DNA of 21,518 nucleotides from Pseudaestuariivita sp. (GCA_020629995.1 JAHDCH010000010.1:1-21518), one strand, 5' to 3'; shown: positions 6,988 to 15,092, counted from the stretch's first letter. A program made the numbers and translations. The notes: a model not told the origin generated them from the letters alone.

Positions 6988-7404
6988 TCAGCGGATGACC
7001 AGCACCGATTGCGTGGCGTGCCGCACGACGCGGGCGGCATTGGGGCCGATCAGATAATCACGCAGGGCAGGCCGGTGGGCACCGATGCAGATCACATCCG
7101 CCGCCACGCTGCCTGCGGTCCTGAGGATCTGATCATAGACGTTGCCCTGCGCCACATGCAGCGTGGCCCCGTCCGGCAGAACCTGTGCTGCCCACTCTGC
7201 CAGGCGCGTCTGCGCATCGGCCATGACACGGGCCGAATGATCTGGGCCAAGGTACTGTCCGACGATCGCCATGCCGCTGTCAGGCACCACGTTGACGACG
7301 TGCAGCGCTGCGCCTTTGTCCATCAGCTCGATCGCGGTATCGGTCAGTTTCTTGGGGACATCGTCATCGACGATATCAACGGCAAGCAGGCAGGTCCGGA
7401 ACAT
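6988..7404 (-). CDS. Universal stress protein (UspA family), TRAP-operon associated
   Basis: This is a 138-residue single Usp domain. It starts with MFRTCLLAVDIVDDD (strand 1 with the Asp that contacts nucleotide). It ends with GAHRPALRDYLIGPNAARVV followed by RHATQSVLVIR, the nucleotide-binding glycine loop and final strand. The usual G-2x-G-9x-G(S/T) is modified: Arg111 stands at the second Gly and Pro121 follows the last Gly, so ATP binding is uncertain. The start ATG 7404-7402 has an excellent AAGGAGA ribosome site, 12 bases after the TRAP permease stop, so it is the last gene of that operon. In Halomonas ectoine TRAP operons a similarly placed Usp (TeaD) modulates transporter activity; an analogous role here is an inference. 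Confidence 0.9.
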   Translation of the reverse strand: MFRTCLLAVDIVDDDVPKKLTDTAIELMDKGAALHVVNVVPDSGMAIVGQYLGPDHSARVMADAQTRLAEWAAQVLPDGATLHVAQGNVYDQILRTAGSVAADVICIGAHRPALRDYLIGPNAARVVRHATQSVLVIR

Positions 7405-7416
7405 CGCGTCTCTCCT

Positions 7417-10041
7417 TCAGAATGCCGGCTGGGTGGCGCGGGGGCGCTGGAAGACCACCAGCAGCATCAGCAGCAGCAGCGCGGGGATAAAGAACAGCTC
7501 TTTGGCAAAGCGCTCATTTTCCACCTGCGCCTCGGCCACGATGACGGGCGTGTCGCCGTAAAAGTCATACTCGGTGCCCAGCTGTTCAAAGAAAGGCGTG
7601 CCGGGGAAAGGCTCTTCGAGCAGCAGCGCGTCGCCCTCTTCCAGCACGGCAAGGCCCTGGGCGTCCAGCGTCGCGGTGGCATCGCCGCCCAGTGAGGGGA
7701 AGGCGATGGTGGTCCGTCGCGACTCGCCCGTGTCGAAATCGGGCCCGTCGATCACCAGCTGAACCGTGCCGCCGTCCGGCACCGTTTCCACCAGTTCGAT
7801 TGCGGCGGGGCCGGTGGCCCGGGAATACTTTTCGGCCACCTGATCGAGGAAGAAGTCCGGCCTGAACAGCATGAACGCGATGAACAGCAGCGCCACGGTC
7901 TCGTACCAGCGGTTCTTGGCGATGAAATAGCCCTGCGTGGCCGCTGCGAATAACAGCATCGCGATCAGCGATATGAAAAAGACAAGGATCGCCTTGGCAA
8001 AGCCCACATCGATCAGCAGAAGGTCGGTGTTGAAGATGAACAGGAACGGAAGCAGCGCCGTGCGGATGTCATAGGCAAAGCCCTGCACGCCGGTCATGAT
8101 CGGATCGCCGCGGCTGATCGCGGCGGCGGCATAGGCCGCAAGCCCCACCGGCGGCGTATCATCAGCGAGAATGCCAAAGTAGAAGACGAACATGTGCACC
8201 GCGATCAGCGGCACCACCAGCCCGGCCTGAGCGCCCACCGATACGATGACAGGCGCCATGAGCGACGACACGACGATGTAATTTGCCGTGGTCGGCAGGC
8301 CCATGCCAAGGATCAGCGACAGGACCGCAACCAGCACCAGCAGGATGATCAGGTTCCCGCCCGAGATCACCTCGATCACCTGGCCGATGACCTGGTGCGC
8401 GCCGGTCAGGCTGATCGTGCCGACGATGATACCGGCAGCGCCCGTGGCAACCCCGATCCCGATCATGTTGCGCGCGCCCAGAATCAGCCCGTTGACGAAA
8501 TCGACCCAGCCTTGCCGCGTTTGTTCCGACACGCCCTGGCCCCGGAACAGCGCCTTGAGAGGGCGGTGCGTCAGGCCCACGATGATCATGAACACCGTCG
8601 CCCAAAAGGCTGACAGGGCGGGCGACAGACGGTCCAGCTCTTCGGTGCGCACCATCAGGTTCCACACGAGGATAAAGATCGGCAGCGCGAAATAGGCGCC
8701 GCCCAGCAGCGTGGGTGTCAGGCGCGGCGCGGTGACGGGGCCGTCTTCGCTGTCCATCTCGATGTCGGGGTATTTGGACGCCACCCAGACCAGCAACAGG
8801 TACAGAACCGCAACGATGGCCACGGCGAGATAGATCGTGTCGCCCATGACGGGGGCCAGCACCGTACGGATGCCGATCATCAGGAAGGTGCAGGCACCCA
8901 GGAATATGAAGCCGGACAGGAACAGGATTAGGATCATCATCGGGCCGATGTGCCGCCCGGGCTTTTCCAGACCTTTCATGCGCATCTTCAACGCTTCGAG
9001 ATGCACGATGTAGAGCAGCGCGATGTACGAGATCACCGCAGGCAGGAAGGCATGTTTGACCACGTCGATGTAGGGGATGTTCACATATTCGACCATCAGG
9101 AAGGCCGCCGCGCCCATCACGGGCGGGGTCAGCTGACCGTTGGTGGACGAGGCAACCTCGACCGCGCCCGCCTTTTCCGCGGGAAAGCCGATGCGTTTCA
9201 TCAGCGGAATGGTAAAGGTGCCGGTGGTCACCGTGTTGGCAATGGACGAGCCTGAAATCATGCCGGTCATCATCGACGACAGAACCGATGCCTTGGCCGG
9301 CCCGCCGCGCAGGGCGCCCAGAAGGGCGATGGCCACCTTGATGAACCAGTTGCCGCCGCCGGCGCGGTCCAGCAGCGCGCCGAACAGCACGAACAGGAAG
9401 ATCATCGTTGTCGACACGCCCAAGGCCACGCCAAAGACGCCTTCGGTCTGCATCCAGTAGTGGCCCAGAGCCTTGCTGATCGAGGCGCCACCGTAATTGG
9501 TGATGTTGCGCGCCCATTCCGAATAGCCGCCAAAGAAGGTGAAGGCGATAAAGCAGGACGCGATGATGACCAGCGGCAACCCGAGCGAGCGGTAGACCGC
9601 AATCATCAGCACCACCATGCCGATGGCGGACATCGCGATGTCCGACGTGCTCCACAATCCGGGGCGGTCGGCGATTTCGAACCTGAAGACCACCAGATAA
9701 AGGCACGAGGCCACACCCAGGATCACCAGCGCCCAATCGTACAGCGGGATCCGGTCGCGGGGCGAGGATTTGAACAGCGGAAAGGCCAGCGTTGCCAGCA
9801 TGATGGCGAAGGCAAGGTGCACAAAGCGCGCCTGCGCGACGATGTTGGCAAAGATGCCGAGGCCGGTCAGCTGGGCCAGCTGGCCCGGCAGTTTGGAGGC
9901 GATATACAGCTGAAACAGCGACCAGACGATACAGGTGCCGATGATCAGGCTGCCTTGCCAGCCTGTGGGGTTGCGTGCGCCGGTATCGGCCTCGGCGACC
10001 ATGTCATCGGCGGTGCGTTCGGTATCTGGCTGGGCTGTCAT
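7417..10041 (-). CDS. TRAP transporter fused permease (4TM + 12TM), TAXI type
   Basis: This is an 874-residue polytopic inner-membrane protein in which the small (DctQ-like) and large (DctM-like) TRAP subunits are fused, as usual for TAXI systems. Several hydrophobic segments occupy about 30-190. The DctM core includes the hallmark GSSIANTVTTGTFTIPLMKR, then EVASSTNGQLTPPVMGAAAF, and a second half with LILGMGLPTTANYIV and ADDTPPVGLAAYAAAAI. After the last core helices comes a soluble stretch of about 130 residues and one final C-terminal helix (FFIPALLLLMLLVVF), probably the DUF3394-type extension. The reading frame is open up to 10152, but ATG 10041-10039 is chosen because AGGGGGA lies seven bases before it and the hydrophilic N terminus begins there. 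It lies between the TAXI binding protein and uspA. Substrate is unknown. Confidence 0.92.
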   Translation of the reverse strand: MTAQPDTERTADDMVAEADTGARNPTGWQGSLIIGTCIVWSLFQLYIASKLPGQLAQLTGLGIFANIVAQARFVHLAFAIMLATLAFPLFKSSPRDRIPLYDWALVILGVASCLYLVVFRFEIADRPGLWSTSDIAMSAIGMVVLMIAVYRSLGLPLVIIASCFIAFTFFGGYSEWARNITNYGGASISKALGHYWMQTEGVFGVALGVSTTMIFLFVLFGALLDRAGGGNWFIKVAIALLGALRGGPAKASVLSSMMTGMISGSSIANTVTTGTFTIPLMKRIGFPAEKAGAVEVASSTNGQLTPPVMGAAAFLMVEYVNIPYIDVVKHAFLPAVISYIALLYIVHLEALKMRMKGLEKPGRHIGPMMILILFLSGFIFLGACTFLMIGIRTVLAPVMGDTIYLAVAIVAVLYLLLVWVASKYPDIEMDSEDGPVTAPRLTPTLLGGAYFALPIFILVWNLMVRTEELDRLSPALSAFWATVFMIIVGLTHRPLKALFRGQGVSEQTRQGWVDFVNGLILGARNMIGIGVATGAAGIIVGTISLTGAHQVIGQVIEVISGGNLIILLVLVAVLSLILGMGLPTTANYIVVSSLMAPVIVSVGAQAGLVVPLIAVHMFVFYFGILADDTPPVGLAAYAAAAISRGDPIMTGVQGFAYDIRTALLPFLFIFNTDLLLIDVGFAKAILVFFISLIAMLLFAAATQGYFIAKNRWYETVALLFIAFMLFRPDFFLDQVAEKYSRATGPAAIELVETVPDGGTVQLVIDGPDFDTGESRRTTIAFPSLGGDATATLDAQGLAVLEEGDALLLEEPFPGTPFFEQLGTEYDFYGDTPVIVAEAQVENERFAKELFFIPALLLLMLLVVFQRPRATQPAF

Positions 10042-10130
10042 GTGGTGGTCCCCCTGTCGCGGCTCTTTTTGGCAAGGCCGTCGTTTGATGGCGAAGTCCG
10101 GGCGATTAGGCGCGGCCCGGGGCGCGGGTG

Positions 10131-10155
10131 AGGATGGGTGACGAGCACCCATCCT
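10131..10155 (-). promoter_or_regulatory. Intercistronic hairpin between the TAXI gene and TRAP permease gene
   Basis: A perfect 10-bp inverted repeat (10131-10140 and 10146-10155; arm AGGATGGGTG) encloses a 5-nt loop, 19 bp after the stop of the binding-protein gene. It lacks a downstream U-run. It probably protects the abundant upstream mRNA or attenuates readthrough. Short GGATGGGT-type palindromes may also be dispersed in the genome as REP-like elements, which cannot be judged from one copy. Confidence 0.55.
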
Positions 10156-10174
10156 ACATATGCGTCAGGCTTGG

Positions 10175-11134
10175 TTAGTTCAGCAGACCAAGCTCTTTGT
10201 ACGCTTTCATCGCGCCGTCGTGCAGCGGCGCCGACAGGCCGTCGTTCACCATCTGCGCGGGGTCGAGGTTGGCAAAGGCCGGGTGCAGCTTGCGGAAGTC
10301 GTCGATGTTTTCCATCACGGCCTTGGCCACGACGTACACCGCATCCTCGGACACGTTGGCCGAGGTGACCAGCGTGGCGCCCACACCAAAGGTCGTGGTG
10401 TCGCCATCAGTGCCCTTGTACATGCCGCCCGGGATGGTCGCCACGCGGTAGAACGGGTTGTCGGCGACCAGCTTGTCGATCGGGGCGCCGGTCACGCTGA
10501 CCAGACGCGCGTCACAGGTGGTGGTGGCCTCTTTGATGGCGGCGGCGGGGTGACCGATGGTGTAGATCATCGCATCGATGTTGCCGTCGCACAGCTCTTT
10601 GGCCATCTCCGAGCCCTTGAACTCGGTCGCGAGCGCCAGATCGCCCATGCCGATGCCGAAGGCTTCCATCACGATTTCCATCGTCGCGCGCTGGCCCGAG
10701 CCGGGGTTGCCGACGTTGACGCGCTTGCCCTTGATGTCTTCAAAGCCCGCAATGTCGCTGTCGCCGCGCACGATCAGGGTGAAGGGTTCGGGGTGCACCG
10801 ACATCACGGCGCGGACCTCGGGGAAGGGATTGTCGGCAAACTTGGACGTGCCGTTGAACGCGTGGTGCTGCCAGTCGGACTGGGCCACGCCGAACTCCAG
10901 CTCGCCTGCCTTGATGGTGTTGATGTTGTAGACCGACCCGCCGGTCGATTCCACGGCGCAGCGGATGCCGTGCTCTTTGCGACCCTTGTTCACCAGGCGG
11001 CAGATGGCACCACCGGTCGGGTAATACACACCGGTCACACCGCCGGTCCCGATCGAGATGAATTCCTGTGCGGACGCGGCACCACCCAGCGCCATCATGC
11101 CCGCGGCGAAAACGCCAAGGATTTGTTTTTTCAT
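10175..11134 (-). CDS. TRAP transporter solute-binding protein, TAXI family
   Basis: This is a 319-residue periplasmic receptor. The signal peptide is residues 1-22 (MKKQILGVFAAGMMALGG, ending ASA before QEF). The mature protein begins FISIGTGGVTGVYYPTGGAI, the TAXI hallmark, followed by STGGSVYNINTIKAGELEFG and VAQSDWQHHAF. Later landmarks are VNVGNPGSGQRATMEIVMEA and MIYTIGHPAAAIKEA. TAXI proteins deliver substrates (glutamate in some studied cases, unknown in most) to a fused 4TM-12TM permease, which is the next gene. The start ATG 11134-11132 has GGGAG nine bases upstream. It is divergent from the aminotransferase gene over 110 bp. Substrate cannot be predicted from sequence alone. Confidence 0.94.
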   Translation of the reverse strand: MKKQILGVFAAGMMALGGAASAQEFISIGTGGVTGVYYPTGGAICRLVNKGRKEHGIRCAVESTGGSVYNINTIKAGELEFGVAQSDWQHHAFNGTSKFADNPFPEVRAVMSVHPEPFTLIVRGDSDIAGFEDIKGKRVNVGNPGSGQRATMEIVMEAFGIGMGDLALATEFKGSEMAKELCDGNIDAMIYTIGHPAAAIKEATTTCDARLVSVTGAPIDKLVADNPFYRVATIPGGMYKGTDGDTTTFGVGATLVTSANVSEDAVYVVAKAVMENIDDFRKLHPAFANLDPAQMVNDGLSAPLHDGAMKAYKELGLLN

Positions 11135-11244
11135 GATTGTGACTCCCTATTCCGGTTCCCTCACGGAACGCGATACCCCACATTGAGAGGGGATTCGGCT
11201 CAACATGCAAGGATTGTGCCGGAGTTGCCGAAGGAGCCTGAGGG
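11135..11244. promoter_or_regulatory. Divergent promoter region (TAXI-TRAP operon / aminotransferase)
   Basis: This 110-bp gap must hold the promoters of both divergent units. On the minus strand TTGCAT and CTCAAT are spaced 17 bases apart (a weak sigma-70 candidate). A short palindrome, GTTCC-5 nt-GGAAC, lies close to the TAXI ribosome site and could be an operator or leader hairpin. AAGGAG (11231-11236) is the aminotransferase ribosome site. None of the promoter elements is strong. Confidence 0.35.
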
Positions 11245-12564
11245 ATGAGCAACGTCTTTCCGCGTCATTGCAAGGCCGAGGTGCCGCAGGTTGTGCGCGG
11301 CGAGGGCGCGTATCTGATCGACACGACGGGCAAGGCCTATCTGAACTGCGGCGATGCGGCGGTTTCGTGCCTGGGGCACAGCGATGATCACGTCACCCGC
11401 GCGGTGCAGGCGCAGATGGACGCGGTCGCATTCGGGCACACCGGATTCTTCACCTCGGCCCCCGCCGAAGAGCTGGCCGCGCGGCTGGCCGGATTGGCGC
11501 CGGGCGCTCTGTCGCGGGTGTATTTCGTGTCAGGCGGATCCGAGGCGATGGAATCGGCTCTCAAGCTGGCGCGGCAATATTTCCTTGAAATCGGGCAGCC
11601 GCAGCGCCGGCACATCATTGCCCGGCGCCAAAGCTATCATGGCAACACGCTGGGCGCTCTGGCCGCGGGGGGAAATGCCTGGCGGCGCGAGCCGTTCGAG
11701 CCGTTGCTGGTGGGCATGTCGCATGTCGCGCCCTGTTATGCCTATCGCGATCAGGGCGATGACACGCCCGAGGCCTATGCCGCCCGGCTGGAGGCCGAGC
11801 TGGAGGCCGAGGTGCAGCGGCTGGGGCCGGACAACGTGATGGCGTTTGTTGCCGAACCTGTGGTGGGAGCGACCCTGGGCGCGGTGCCGCCCGTTGCCGA
11901 TTATTTCAAACGGATCAGGGCCTTGTGCGACCGGCACGGCATCCTTTTGATCCTGGACGAGGTGATGTGCGGCATGGGGCGCACGGGTACGTTGTTTGCC
12001 TGCGAACAGGACGGGATCGCCCCCGATATCTGCGCCGTGGCCAAGGGGCTGGGTGCGGGGTATCAGCCGATTGGCGCAATGCTGTGCACCGATGCAATCT
12101 ATGACGCGGTTGCGGACGGGTCGGGCTTTTTCCAGCACGGGCACACCTATCTTGGCCATCCGGCCGCCTGCGCGGCGTCGCTGGCGGTGATTGAACGCCT
12201 GGTGGATCAGGGTGTTGCGGCGCGTGTCGCTCCGCTTGGTGCGGCGTTGCACGAACGGCTCGAGGCGCGCTTTGGTCAGCACCCGAACGTGGGTGATATC
12301 CGGGGGCGGGGCCTTTTTCGCGCGATTGAACTGGTGGCGGACCGCGACAGCAAGGCGCCGCTGGATCCTGCTCGCAAGACCCATGCCAAGGTCAAGAAGG
12401 CCGCGTTTGACGCGGGCCTGATCTGTTATCCCATGGGAGGCACGATCGACGGGCGGCAGGGCGATCACGTCCTGCTTGCGCCGCCCTTCATCCTTCAGGA
12501 CGGGCAGCTGGACGAACTGGTGGACAAGCTTGGCGCGGCGGTTGATGCGGCTCTGGCGTCCTGA
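11245..12564 (+). CDS. Class III (omega-type) PLP-dependent aminotransferase
   Basis: This is a 439-residue fold-type I aminotransferase. It has the cofactor phosphate loop SGGSEA (96-101), YHG (131-133) stacking on the ring, Glu204 in FVAEPVVG, Asp238 in ILLILDEVMCGMGRTG contacting the pyridine nitrogen, and Lys267 in AVAKGLGAGYQPIGAM forming the Schiff base. HGHTYLGHP follows, with the second-subunit phosphate contact. It transfers an amino group from an omega-amino acid, diamine or similar donor to a keto acid in the cytoplasm. The exact substrate is not readable; the family includes beta-alanine, taurine, GABA and diaminobutyrate enzymes. The start ATG 11245 is eight bases after AAGGAG. 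It is divergent from the TAXI-TRAP operon, so a link to the imported substrate is possible. Its stop is three bases from the convergent cytochrome gene. Confidence 0.92.
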   Translation: MSNVFPRHCKAEVPQVVRGEGAYLIDTTGKAYLNCGDAAVSCLGHSDDHVTRAVQAQMDAVAFGHTGFFTSAPAEELAARLAGLAPGALSRVYFVSGGSEAMESALKLARQYFLEIGQPQRRHIIARRQSYHGNTLGALAAGGNAWRREPFEPLLVGMSHVAPCYAYRDQGDDTPEAYAARLEAELEAEVQRLGPDNVMAFVAEPVVGATLGAVPPVADYFKRIRALCDRHGILLILDEVMCGMGRTGTLFACEQDGIAPDICAVAKGLGAGYQPIGAMLCTDAIYDAVADGSGFFQHGHTYLGHPAACAASLAVIERLVDQGVAARVAPLGAALHERLEARFGQHPNVGDIRGRGLFRAIELVADRDSKAPLDPARKTHAKVKKAAFDAGLICYPMGGTIDGRQGDHVLLAPPFILQDGQLDELVDKLGAAVDAALAS

Positions 12565-12567
12565 CGT

Positions 12568-13845
12568 CTAGTCGACCGGCAGGCCAGAGGGCACCGCATC
12601 CGGCCGGCCCAGTGGGCGGGTCAGCGCGGTTACGCCGGTCAGCGCGTGCAGGAACGCCTCAAGGTCGGCAACCTGCGCATCGCTGAGGGCGCGTGGTTCG
12701 ATATCCAGAACTGCGGCCTGACGGGCCATCTCGCGCGTGTCGGTCTGGATCACAAAGTCGATCTCTTGCAGCCATGGCGCGGCAGGCAGGCGGGCCATGT
12801 CGCGGGTCCAGATGGTGCGGGCCGTGACCGGATCGGCATGGTGCCGGATCATCGACGCCAGATCAGGATAGGCTCCGTTATGTCCATAAGGCGCTGTCAG
12901 CGCCACGTTGCGCAGCATTGGTGTGCGGAAACGGTACGCATCCTCCAGCGCGTCGGTCTCGCCCATGCGGCCCACGTCGCGCGGCATGGGATCAAACCGG
13001 CGGGTGCGCCCGGGGCCAAAGGCGGGCAGCCCCAGCGCGTGAAAACCCTGATCGGACATCAGCGGCCCCGCGTGGCAGCTGGCGCAATTGGCGGCTCCGT
13101 AAAAAAGCTCCATCCCTCGCGCGGAGGCTCCGGTCAGTGGGGCATCTCCACGTAGGTGCGCGTCAAAGGGGCTGTCGAAATTGCGCCATTCGGACGAAAT
13201 GAAGGCCCCCAGCGCATTGGCGATCTGGACGATGGTCACCTCTTCGGGCGCGCCGATTTCGTCAAAGGCATCGACGAACATCTGACCGTATTCCGGGATG
13301 ATCCGCACGCGTTTGGCCAGGATCGGCCAGGCGGTATCGATCCGGTCGTGGATCGCGCCGGCGATCTCGTTCTCGCGCGGGTTGCCGGCCATCTCGAACT
13401 GCGCCACCAGCGGCAGCACGGCCTGGGCCGCGACGATGGTGTCAAGACCCTGCGGCAGCCATTCTTCGGCGGGTGAGTTGAACCCGTTCTGGTAGATGTC
13501 CGACACTTCGAGCCGCCCGTCATGGAACAGCACGCGAATGTCCCGTGCGCCCAGGTTCCACAGGGCAGGCGCGTTGCGCGGGATACGCTTGCGGATGCGG
13601 TCATCGCCGGTGCCTGCGGTGCGTTTGAGGCCAACGCCGGTGCCACCTTCGCCAAGGCCCAGGCTCAGCCCGTCGGTGCCGCCCAGATCGTGGTGGTGGC
13701 ACGTCCCGCAAGAGATGTTGCGGTTGCCCGACAGGATTTTATCATAGAACAAAAGCTGGCCGATCCGCGCCTTGGCAGGATCGACCGCGTGGAAATCGGC
13801 ATCTGTCAGCGGACGCGGCAGTTCAGCGGCGACCGAGGTGGCCAC
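12568..13845 (-). CDS. Di-heme cytochrome c peroxidase / MauG-family protein (start uncertain)
   Basis: Counted from GTG 13845-13843 the protein is 425 residues. It carries two c-type heme sites, CGTCH (46-50) and CASCH (254-258), about 208 residues apart as in bacterial di-heme peroxidases. Other family landmarks are RIGQLLFYDKILSGNRNIS, RNAPALWNLG, LFHDGRLE, and TPMLRNVALTAPYGHNGAY near the C-terminal heme. It should act in the periplasm on peroxide or as a MauG-like oxidase. The start is a problem. A signal-like stretch (LLHVLPFAVATSVAA before ELPRP) lies in this frame, but no ATG, GTG or TTG precedes it before the divergent Sel1 gene. The nearby ATG 13862-13860 is in another frame. The real start may be GTG 13845, a CTG at 13857, or a frameshift may be present. 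Confidence 0.82.
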   Translation of the reverse strand: MATSVAAELPRPLTDADFHAVDPAKARIGQLLFYDKILSGNRNISCGTCHHHDLGGTDGLSLGLGEGGTGVGLKRTAGTGDDRIRKRIPRNAPALWNLGARDIRVLFHDGRLEVSDIYQNGFNSPAEEWLPQGLDTIVAAQAVLPLVAQFEMAGNPRENEIAGAIHDRIDTAWPILAKRVRIIPEYGQMFVDAFDEIGAPEEVTIVQIANALGAFISSEWRNFDSPFDAHLRGDAPLTGASARGMELFYGAANCASCHAGPLMSDQGFHALGLPAFGPGRTRRFDPMPRDVGRMGETDALEDAYRFRTPMLRNVALTAPYGHNGAYPDLASMIRHHADPVTARTIWTRDMARLPAAPWLQEIDFVIQTDTREMARQAAVLDIEPRALSDAQVADLEAFLHALTGVTALTRPLGRPDAVPSGLPVD

Positions 13846-13860
13846 AGCAAAGGGCAGAAC

Positions 13861-14331
13861 ATGAAGAAGCTTTTGATAACGCTTGCGTTTCTGGCCAGCC
13901 CGGCCTGGGCCGAAATCGAAGAAGCGCGCGATCTGATGGAATCGGGCCAGTTCAAAGAGGCGTATGACGCGCTGTGGCCCGCCGCCCGGTCGGGCAATGC
14001 CGACGCCGAAGAGCTGATCGGTGTGATGTATGCGCTGGGACTTGGTGTTGAAAAGGACCCGATCCGCGCTTTTGACTGGTACTTGCGCAGCGCGATGAAG
14101 GGCCATCCCGGCGCGCAATCGGGCGTCGGCTGGTACTACGAGGTGGGGATCGGCATGCCCGCGCCGGATCTGGTGCGGGCCTACCTGTGGTACGTCCTGT
14201 CGGCCATCGGCGGCGACCCGGACGCGGCGATCAGCCAGGAAGAGGTGGTCAAGAAGATGACCGCAGAAGAAATTGCCAAGGCGCATGAGCTGATCGACGA
14301 CTACCGTGTGTGGATGTATCCCTTTCGCTGA
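13861..14331 (+). CDS. Exported Sel1-like repeat protein
   Basis: This is a 156-residue protein with a clear signal peptide (1-17, MKKLLITLAFLASPAWA, cleaved before EIEEAR). At least two Sel1/TPR-like helical repeats follow: GNADAEELIGVMYALGLGVE, then KDPIRAFDWYLRSAMKGHPG, and AQSGVGWYYEVGIGMPAPDL leading to RAYLWYVLSAIGGD. Sel1 repeats are protein-interaction scaffolds, often in envelope-stress or peptidoglycan-linked systems. The start is ATG 13861 with AAAGGG about six bases upstream. An open frame runs further upstream but without family character. It is divergent from the di-heme gene with almost no room for separate promoters, and convergent with the PG-binding-like gene. Partner is unknown; the CHAT protein nearby also has Sel1 repeats. 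Confidence 0.88.
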   Translation: MKKLLITLAFLASPAWAEIEEARDLMESGQFKEAYDALWPAARSGNADAEELIGVMYALGLGVEKDPIRAFDWYLRSAMKGHPGAQSGVGWYYEVGIGMPAPDLVRAYLWYVLSAIGGDPDAAISQEEVVKKMTAEEIAKAHELIDDYRVWMYPFR

Positions 14332-14411
14332 CTTTGGCCCGGCGTGCGCAGGCAGGCAACCCGCCACGTCGCGCGAGGATGCGATCTAATGGCGCATGGC
14401 GTCGCGCGATG

Positions 14412-15092
14412 TCAGCAGCCGCCGCCCAACTGTCCGCTTTGCCGGTCCAGAAGGCGCAGAAAGGCCCGCGTGGCCACGCCGGTGACAGGTTGCCCCAGAT
14501 CGGATTGTGCGGCCCGCAACGCGTCCGATGTTTCGGGCGTGAAAGTCCAGTCCGGCACACCGGCAAAATAGCCCGCCTGCGCCAAACCTGTCTCGAGCCG
14601 CGCAACCCCCGGAAAATGCGCGCCCGGGCCAAGGGGCACATCCGCGCTGCGGCTGGCAAGCTCGGTGCAGGTCGCAAGCGGCGCGGGACTGAGGCGGTAG
14701 GTGCCTTCCAGTCCTTCGCCCGACGCGTCGAGAGATCCGGCTGCGGTGATCACGCTTTCAAAGCGCACGGATTCGATCCTGCGGCCGTAGTTCACAAGAA
14801 CGTCCTCGCCCATGCGCACCAGGGTCACGCGCCCTCCGTCGCAATCGGTGGCGCAGGTGGTGCTGTCATCTCCGGCAAGATCGCAATCGTCCTCGAAGGG
14901 CATGTGGTCATACCCTGCGTAGGTAAAGGTGATGTCTCCCGCGCCTGTCAGTGTCAGATCGCCAAGCGCATCGCTGCCATCTGCGGTGGCGGCCAGCGCG
15001 TAGCAGGCGGCGCCCTGGGCCGCCGCGGTCTGGGCCAGAGCTGCAGCGGTCAACAGGGCGATGGGGGCCAAGCGGGCAAATGCAGGCATCAT
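14412..15092 (-). CDS. Exported Cys-rich protein with C-terminal peptidoglycan-binding-like segment, CHAT partner
   Basis: This is a 226-residue hypothetical protein. Residues 1 to about 25 are a signal peptide ending AQTAAA before QGAACYALA. The middle looks like a beta-rich secreted domain with clustered Cys (CDLAGDDSTTCATDCDGG). The C-terminal 40 residues (DWTFTPETSDALRAAQSDLG, then QPVTGVATRAFLRLLDR) resemble the helical PG-binding-1 repeat (variable helix, aq.aLG.pvTGv...t..al). The protein ends SGQLGGGC. Its start ATG (15092-15090; a second ATG follows at 15089) overlaps the CHAT gene stop as ATGA, so it is translationally coupled to the caspase-like protein. The signal peptides of both end in AQTAAAQ. 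I do not recognise a characterised family; it could be substrate, inhibitor or anchor of the CHAT protein. Confidence 0.85.
   Translation of the reverse strand: MMPAFARLAPIALLTAAALAQTAAAQGAACYALAATADGSDALGDLTLTGAGDITFTYAGYDHMPFEDDCDLAGDDSTTCATDCDGGRVTLVRMGEDVLVNYGRRIESVRFESVITAAGSLDASGEGLEGTYRLSPAPLATCTELASRSADVPLGPGAHFPGVARLETGLAQAGYFAGVPDWTFTPETSDALRAAQSDLGQPVTGVATRAFLRLLDRQSGQLGGGC

Noticed and set aside
10042..10152. Longer N terminus of the fused TRAP permease starting at 10152
   Set aside because: The extra residues are Arg/Pro-rich, would cover the 10131-10155 hairpin, and a good ribosome site precedes ATG 10041.
13846..14367. Upstream extension of the di-heme gene frame to 14367
   Set aside because: The extension lies exactly antisense, codon for codon, to the Sel1 gene, which has a clear signal peptide and repeats. 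The extension has no cytochrome-family character.
14332..14411. TCGCGCG direct repeats in the 80-bp gap between convergent genes
   Set aside because: Two short GC-rich copies are likely by chance at this base composition, and no convincing terminator stem with a U-run was found.
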